Below, piece after piece: positions 32,287 through 36,691 of a stretch of DNA of 36,691 nucleotides (positions are counted from its first letter, which is position 1; each line of letters opens with the position of its first letter). Both the position numbers and the translations under genes were made by a program. The stretch lies in NCBI GenBank assembly GCA_029907355.1, contig JARYLZ010000024.1:1-36691 (forward strand), in the 5' to 3' direction. The notes beneath the pieces were generated by a model. It was not told the origin of the DNA, ran no database searches, and saw only the letters and a program-made list of their open reading frames with translations. The DNA is from Bacteroidota bacterium. Lineage in GTDB: Bacteria; Bacteroidota; Ignavibacteria; SZUA-365.

Positions 32287-35007
32287 TCAGCGGACGAGGA
32301 GCCCATCGGCGTCGAGAACGACAACCTTCCCCCAACCGAGCGCGCGGACATCCTCTTCGATCTTTGCGAGATCGCCGACCACGACGGTCAGGCATTTCGA
32401 AAAGTCGATATGTTTTTTCGCCGCTTCCATGACCGACGCGGGCGTTTGGGCGAGGACGGAGGGGACGAACTTCTCGAGCTCTTCGAAACCGACACCGCGG
32501 GAAATCATCGACCCGAGCTGTGCGAGGAGGGCGGCGCCGCTCTCGAAATTCTGTGCATAGCTTCTCGTCATCGCGTTCCGCGTGCTTTCCAGCTCCTGTT
32601 CGGAAACCGGTCGCGGCCCCGAGATGCCCTCGATCTCGTTCCGGAGCTCGGCGAGGGCATCTTTCGTCACTTTTGTCTGCACGCCGGTGGCGGCTGCCCA
32701 CGAGCCATGCTCGCGCTCGTTCGTCATCGAGGTTCTCGCCCCGTATGTGTATCCTTTGCGTTCGCGGAGGTTCAAGTTGATCCGTGAGGAGAAACTCCCG
32801 CCGAGCAGCATGTTCATCACCTCGAGGGCGTAGTAATCCGGCGTGGAACGGGGCGGCGCGAGGGAACCGATGCGGATCTGGGATTGCGGGGCGCCGGGAC
32901 GGTCCACCAAGTACACGGTGTGCTCCGCGGGGGGTGCGAACGGCGGCATTTCGTGCTTCGGGATAGGACGGGATTGCCATGCCCCGAAGTAGCGTTCCGC
33001 GAACGCTGCCGCTTCATCCATGGTGATATCGCCCGCGAAGATGAGCGTCGCGTTGTTCGGGCGCCAGTATGTGGCGTGATTGGCGCGCAAGTCATCGACG
33101 GTGAGCCGTTTCAGCGACTCTTCCGTGCCGCGGTCGGGAATGCCGAGAGGGTGATTTCGCCCGAAAAGCACCATCTCGAAGATGCGTGAAGCGATGGCCT
33201 GCGGGTTGCTCTTCTCCCGTCGGAGTTCGTCGGTGACGAGTTTCCTTCTCTGCTCGAATTCCTTCTTCGGGAAATCCGGTCGCAGGACGACGTCGGCGAG
33301 TATCCGGAATGCCTCGGACATGTGCTTCTTGAGAGCTGTCACCTGGGCCGATGCCCCGGTTCTTCCCCCCGAGACCGAGAGGCGCGCGCCGATGCGCGAG
33401 AGCGCATCTACGATCTGGGCGGCTGTTTGGCCGTTGGCCCCCTCGTCGAGCAGGTCGGCCGTCATGGCGCTTTCGCCCGCTTTATCCGGCCCCTCGAGGA
33501 GGTTCGCCGTACGGATCTGCAGGGAAGCCGAAACGAGTGGGAGGTCGTGACGCTCCGCGACGACGATGTCGAGACCGTTAGCGAGGGTGCGGTGGGTGAT
33601 TGGGGGTATGCTGAACGGTGCAACCGGCGGGATGGGCGGTGGTGTGCTTCTGTCGAAATCCTTGGCGTCCGGCCTCTTGGCGTTTTCCGGGTACACCAGG
33701 ATCTCGAGGCGTGGGGAGGAGGCGACCCACCGCCCGAATGCCGCCTTCACGGCGTTCTCGGTGCAGTGCATGTATCGTGCGTAATCCTTCTCGAAGTAAG
33801 CCGGGTCGCCGAGGAAGGTGTTGTACGCGCATAATTGGTCCCCAACGCCGCCGAACCCGCCCAGCCGTTCGAGTCTCGAGATGAAACGCGACTCGATACG
33901 CGCTTTCTCCCGGGCGAGCTCGTCTGCAGAGGGCCCGCTCTTCGCGAACGCGGCGATTTCGGCATCGACCGCTTTGCGAATATCGTCGAGGGAAACCCCG
34001 GGCCGCGCCGTGACCGTAATATGGAACTCGCCGCTGATCTCGCGCCCGCTGTTGGATACGCTGACATCCGATGCGAGCTCGAGTTCCCGCACGAGTTTGC
34101 GGTACAGGATCGATGTCTTGCCTTGGCCGAGAATGGCCGCAGCGAAGTCGAGGGGGGCGTCATCCGGCGTATATTGCGGGGGAACGGGGTACACGAGGTA
34201 GAGACGTGCCTGGGGGACATTGTCCGTAGCCGTGAGGACCCGCGTCGAGGGAAGGACCGGGATGTTCACACGCGAGCGCACTAGCGGCGGTCCGGCGGGA
34301 ATCGGGCCGAAATACTTCTGCACGAGGCGCTTCGCCTCCGCGGGGTCGAAATCGCCGACCAGGGCCAGCGTGCAGTTGTTCGGCGTGTACCACGTGCGGA
34401 AGAAATCCTTGACATCCTCCAGCGAGGCGGCGCTCAGATCCTCCATGGAACCGATCACCGTGTGGTCGTACGGGTGCCCCTTCGGGTAGAGATGGTCGGC
34501 GATGAGGTACTGGACGACGGCGTACGGTGCATTGTCCCCTTGCCGTTTCTCGTTCTTGACGACGTCCTGCTGGTTCTTCAGGTCTTCTTCCGTGACGGCG
34601 TCGAGCAGGTAACCCATGCGGTCCGACTCCAACCAGAGCGCGTATTCCAGGGCTTCACGGGGCACCGTCTCGAAATAATTCGTGCGGTCCCACGTCGTCG
34701 AACCGTTGGCACGCCCTCCCGCTTCCTCCGCTCGTTGGAGGTATTCGCCTTTTGCATTCTTGGAACCCTGGAACATCATGTGTTCGAAGAGGTGGGCGAA
34801 ACCGGTGCGGCCGGGACGCTCGTTCTTCGAACCGACATGGTACCAGAGGACAACCCCTACGGCGGGGATCTTCTTGTCGACGCGGAGTATGACATCGAGA
34901 CCGTTGGCGAGTTCGTATTTCTCGTACGCGATGGGCGGAATCTGCGCAGAGGTGCACGCAGCGAGAAGGAACAGGAAAAGAGCGTGAGAGAGACGATATC
35001 GATGCAT
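32287..35007 (-). CDS. M16-family zinc protease, lipoprotein, double-domain
   Basis: A 906-residue insulinase/pitrilysin-type peptidase. The signal peptide ends in LLAAC (Cys18), a lipobox, so the protein should be anchored in a membrane facing the periplasm or surface. The first half carries the active site HLFEH (72-76) with Glu153 in KNEKRQ as third zinc ligand. The second half (from about 470, GLDIVVAERHDLPLVSASLQ) keeps the fold but has no HxxEH, and its C-terminal part retains the family segment ERKGYTYGARTS. This active-plus-inactive pairing is typical of fused M16 enzymes, which degrade peptides. ATG 35007 has GAGG 8 bases upstream. It converges on the lipoprotein gene with 42 bases between stops. 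Confidence 0.94.
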   Translation of the reverse strand: MHRYRLSHALFLFLLAACTSAQIPPIAYEKYELANGLDVILRVDKKIPAVGVVLWYHVGSKNERPGRTGFAHLFEHMMFQGSKNAKGEYLQRAEEAGGRANGSTTWDRTNYFETVPREALEYALWLESDRMGYLLDAVTEEDLKNQQDVVKNEKRQGDNAPYAVVQYLIADHLYPKGHPYDHTVIGSMEDLSAASLEDVKDFFRTWYTPNNCTLALVGDFDPAEAKRLVQKYFGPIPAGPPLVRSRVNIPVLPSTRVLTATDNVPQARLYLVYPVPPQYTPDDAPLDFAAAILGQGKTSILYRKLVRELELASDVSVSNSGREISGEFHITVTARPGVSLDDIRKAVDAEIAAFAKSGPSADELAREKARIESRFISRLERLGGFGGVGDQLCAYNTFLGDPAYFEKDYARYMHCTENAVKAAFGRWVASSPRLEILVYPENAKRPDAKDFDRSTPPPIPPVAPFSIPPITHRTLANGLDIVVAERHDLPLVSASLQIRTANLLEGPDKAGESAMTADLLDEGANGQTAAQIVDALSRIGARLSVSGGRTGASAQVTALKKHMSEAFRILADVVLRPDFPKKEFEQRRKLVTDELRREKSNPQAIASRIFEMVLFGRNHPLGIPDRGTEESLKRLTVDDLRANHATYWRPNNATLIFAGDITMDEAAAFAERYFGAWQSRPIPKHEMPPFAPPAEHTVYLVDRPGAPQSQIRIGSLAPPRSTPDYYALEVMNMLLGGSFSSRINLNLRERKGYTYGARTSMTNEREHGSWAAATGVQTKVTKDALAELRNEIEGISGPRPVSEQELESTRNAMTRSYAQNFESGAALLAQLGSMISRGVGFEELEKFVPSVLAQTPASVMEAAKKHIDFSKCLTVVVGDLAKIEEDVRALGWGKVVVLDADGLLVR

Positions 35008-35117
35008 GAGGGAACCTCGTTCGTGGCAACAAGAATGAAAGGCTTGTCCACGACGCGGGACAAACCGGCGGAAATTACGGGATTCCGCTTGCTTTTCGAA
35101 AACGTCTGCGAGCGGTG

Positions 35118-36691
35118 CTACCTGTTCCCCTTCGATTCCAGACTGTGCTCGATCGTGACCGCGATGAGGCGGGAGAGCAGTGCTGTTTCGGGGAGGTCGC
35201 GCTCGCGCGGCGGGAGGGGGATCCCGCGCTCGATGGTGATGCGGACCTGCTTGCCCTCGAGCGCGATCAACAAGGCGTTGGCGACGTGCTGGACGTCGCG
35301 GCTGATGGACTCCTCGGCGAGGAGCGATGCGCCCGTCATGTCCACGACCGGTCGGATGACGGCACGATCGCCGTCGCGCAGACGCATGGCCAGTTCGCGG
35401 ATGATGTCCCGGTTGAGCCTGCCCTGTGGGGAGAGGGTGAAATCCGAACCCCGGAGGACATGGGTTGTCGTCGTCCACACGTCGACGCCGGCACCCCCCG
35501 CGGCCGAATCGCCCGAGAAGACGATGTCGAGTGCATCCGTGACCGTCGTGACCGTCCCGCTGGAATCCTCGACGGAGAAACGCGCGATGATGGGAGGCAC
35601 CTTCCCGCTCCCCTCGGCGCTTTCGAGGAGGAGACCGATGTCGAGTTCGAGTTCCTGCCCGCTCTCCGAACGCGTCGTACGGGCGATTTCCCTGTCCTGG
35701 TGCACGATCGAAATCGTCCAGTCGCGGACGGCCTCGGGATTCCGAACCGACGGGTCCAAGTCGATAGGCGTTGAACGGAAGGACTCCTCCATCCAATCGA
35801 TAACCACCGGCGCGGTGATGGAAGGGGATGAAGACGAGAGCATGACCGCCCTCTGTTGACCCGGCGGCGTATCGTGCGGCGAGGCGACGCTCTTCGACGA
35901 GATGCGGAGGCGTGAGGGAGGGATGTCCCACACGGACCGCAGGTACATGAAAACGGCCTCGGCCCTCGCGACGGCGAGGGAAGAGGGTTCGTCCGTCGAT
36001 GCCATGCCCGTGATGGTCAGAACGGCCGAGGGGTCTTCGGAGAGACGAAGCCCCACGATATTCAGGATGTTCCGGTAGATCTCGATGATATCGCGCCGGA
36101 TCAGGCGGCGCGGTGAGAAGGAAAAACGCGCGGAGCGCGATAGCTGAACGTACCGGCCGGGAATCTGGGAGGAATACCGCTCGAAGAAGATGAGGGGAAG
36201 AAGGGGGACGTTCAATCGGTGATAATGTTGGGTCGACTGGACCAGCGCGAAGCGGATGCGTTCCCCGTTGGGACCTGTACTGAAAAGCGAAATCGATGCT
36301 TCAACCCGTTTCCTCTCCGTGTTCCTCTCGGCCGTTTCGAGCGGAGAGGGCACGATCGCCTGCGGCGGTTCGGGCGGTTCGCGACGCTCACAACGGACCG
36401 GGAATGCGAGCGTCAGGCCGATGCCGATGGAGAAGGACCGTGGACCGACATTCAGGGTCAGGGCCCGCACGTCGAGAAAAGTGTGCATATCCCATTGCAG
36501 GTCGAGATCCGTCCCCAGAGGGGAGGTGAAACGGAGAGCTGTGAAAATACCGCTGTTCCATCGTGGTCCCGCGATCCGTTCCCCCTCGGCGAGCGTCCGT
36601 TCGCGTCGGCCGGTTTCCGAAAACACGGCATCGTCGGGTGCGAGAATGCTCTCGGTTTGCACGAAACGCCCGCCGGGCCGATACCGCACCC
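35118..36691 (-). CDS. OmpA-like outer membrane protein, 5' end beyond the window
   Basis: An open frame of about 523 residues that continues past the right edge, so the true start is not visible; the apparent start at 36689 is an edge artefact. The N-terminal visible part (ALRFTSPLGTDLDLQWDMHT, then VGPRSFSIGIGLTLAFPVRC) looks like outer-membrane beta strands. Two regions resemble OmpA peptidoglycan-binding domains: one with LTITGMASTDEP and ARAEAVFMYLRS, and a C-terminal one with FTLSPQGRLNRDIIRELAMRL. Both are divergent from the strict OmpA signature. It lies 110 bases upstream of the M16 protease on the same strand; coupling is possible but the gap could hold a promoter. Confidence 0.75.
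   Translation of the reverse strand, partial: VRYRPGGRFVQTESILAPDDAVFSETGRRERTLAEGERIAGPRWNSGIFTALRFTSPLGTDLDLQWDMHTFLDVRALTLNVGPRSFSIGIGLTLAFPVRCERREPPEPPQAIVPSPLETAERNTERKRVEASISLFSTGPNGERIRFALVQSTQHYHRLNVPLLPLIFFERYSSQIPGRYVQLSRSARFSFSPRRLIRRDIIEIYRNILNIVGLRLSEDPSAVLTITGMASTDEPSSLAVARAEAVFMYLRSVWDIPPSRLRISSKSVASPHDTPPGQQRAVMLSSSSPSITAPVVIDWMEESFRSTPIDLDPSVRNPEAVRDWTISIVHQDREIARTTRSESGQELELDIGLLLESAEGSGKVPPIIARFSVEDSSGTVTTVTDALDIVFSGDSAAGGAGVDVWTTTTHVLRGSDFTLSPQGRLNRDIIRELAMRLRDGDRAVIRPVVDMTGASLLAEESISRDVQHVANALLIALEGKQVRITIERGIPLPPRERDLPETALLSRLIAVTIEHSLESKGNR

Noticed and set aside
36296-36529. Small plus-strand ORF near the right edge
   Set aside because: Antisense to the OmpA-like frame and basic, low-complexity.

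Overview
The window reads as a piece of chromosome from a high-GC Gram-negative bacterium. An outer membrane is implied by LpxK, a DUF374-type acyltransferase, OmpA-family proteins and lipoproteins. The mix of genes (a DUF2851 protein, the secreted protein usually mislabelled 'asparagine synthetase B', a beta-propeller/OmpA protein, Rex, a biotin-dependent acyl-CoA carboxylase, the MEP pathway) best fits the Bacteroidota/Chlorobi (FCB) side of the tree, for instance an Ignavibacteria/Kapabacteria-like lineage. That placement is inference from gene content; no rRNA or tRNA is present.

Layout. Positions 1-1.75 kb look like accessory DNA of lower GC: a decayed DNA methyltransferase (premature stop plus frameshift) and a small single-pass membrane protein. 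From 2.06 to 6.04 kb (minus) lies a tightly packed operon: PLP-dependent trans-sulfuration enzyme, pgeF, lipM-type octanoyltransferase, panB and a small cupin, the last four joined by overlapping stop/start codons. Next come an HD-domain protein (+), a TIGR01777 epimerase (-), class I fructose-bisphosphate aldolase (+), a small membrane protein (+), DUF2851 (+) and rex (+). rex follows a promoter, a Rex-like palindrome and an unusual 23-residue arginine-rich leader ORF that ends exactly where rex begins. From 11.8 to 14.3 kb (minus) is dxr-rseP. From 15.0 to 18.1 kb (+) are a TPR protein and the 'AsnB-like' secreted protein, overlapping by ATGA, followed by sucD with a histone-H1-like tail. 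From 19.4 to 26.3 kb (minus) are a biotin carrier protein and carboxyltransferase, pyruvate kinase, a class III sirtuin and a penicillin-acylase-family hydrolase. From 27.0 to 32.2 kb (+) are a PD40/OmpA protein, two small unknown genes, a nitrilase-family amidase, a DUF374 acyltransferase, lpxK and a lipoprotein. From 32.3 kb to the right edge (minus) are an M16 protease lipoprotein and an OmpA-like protein that runs out of the window.

How it fits together. Most genes are housekeeping: pantothenate, lipoate, isoprenoid, lipid A, glycolysis (aldolase, pyruvate kinase), TCA/propionate-type carboxylation and envelope maintenance. The points most worth a second look are the basic leader peptide welded to rex, the H1-like tail on SucD, the TPR/AsnB-like secreted pair, the acylase-sirtuin pair, two small unknown genes beside lipid A genes, and several short-leader or leaderless promoter arrangements built on a TATATT/TATAAT element. 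No CRISPR array, insertion sequence, prophage or tRNA was seen.
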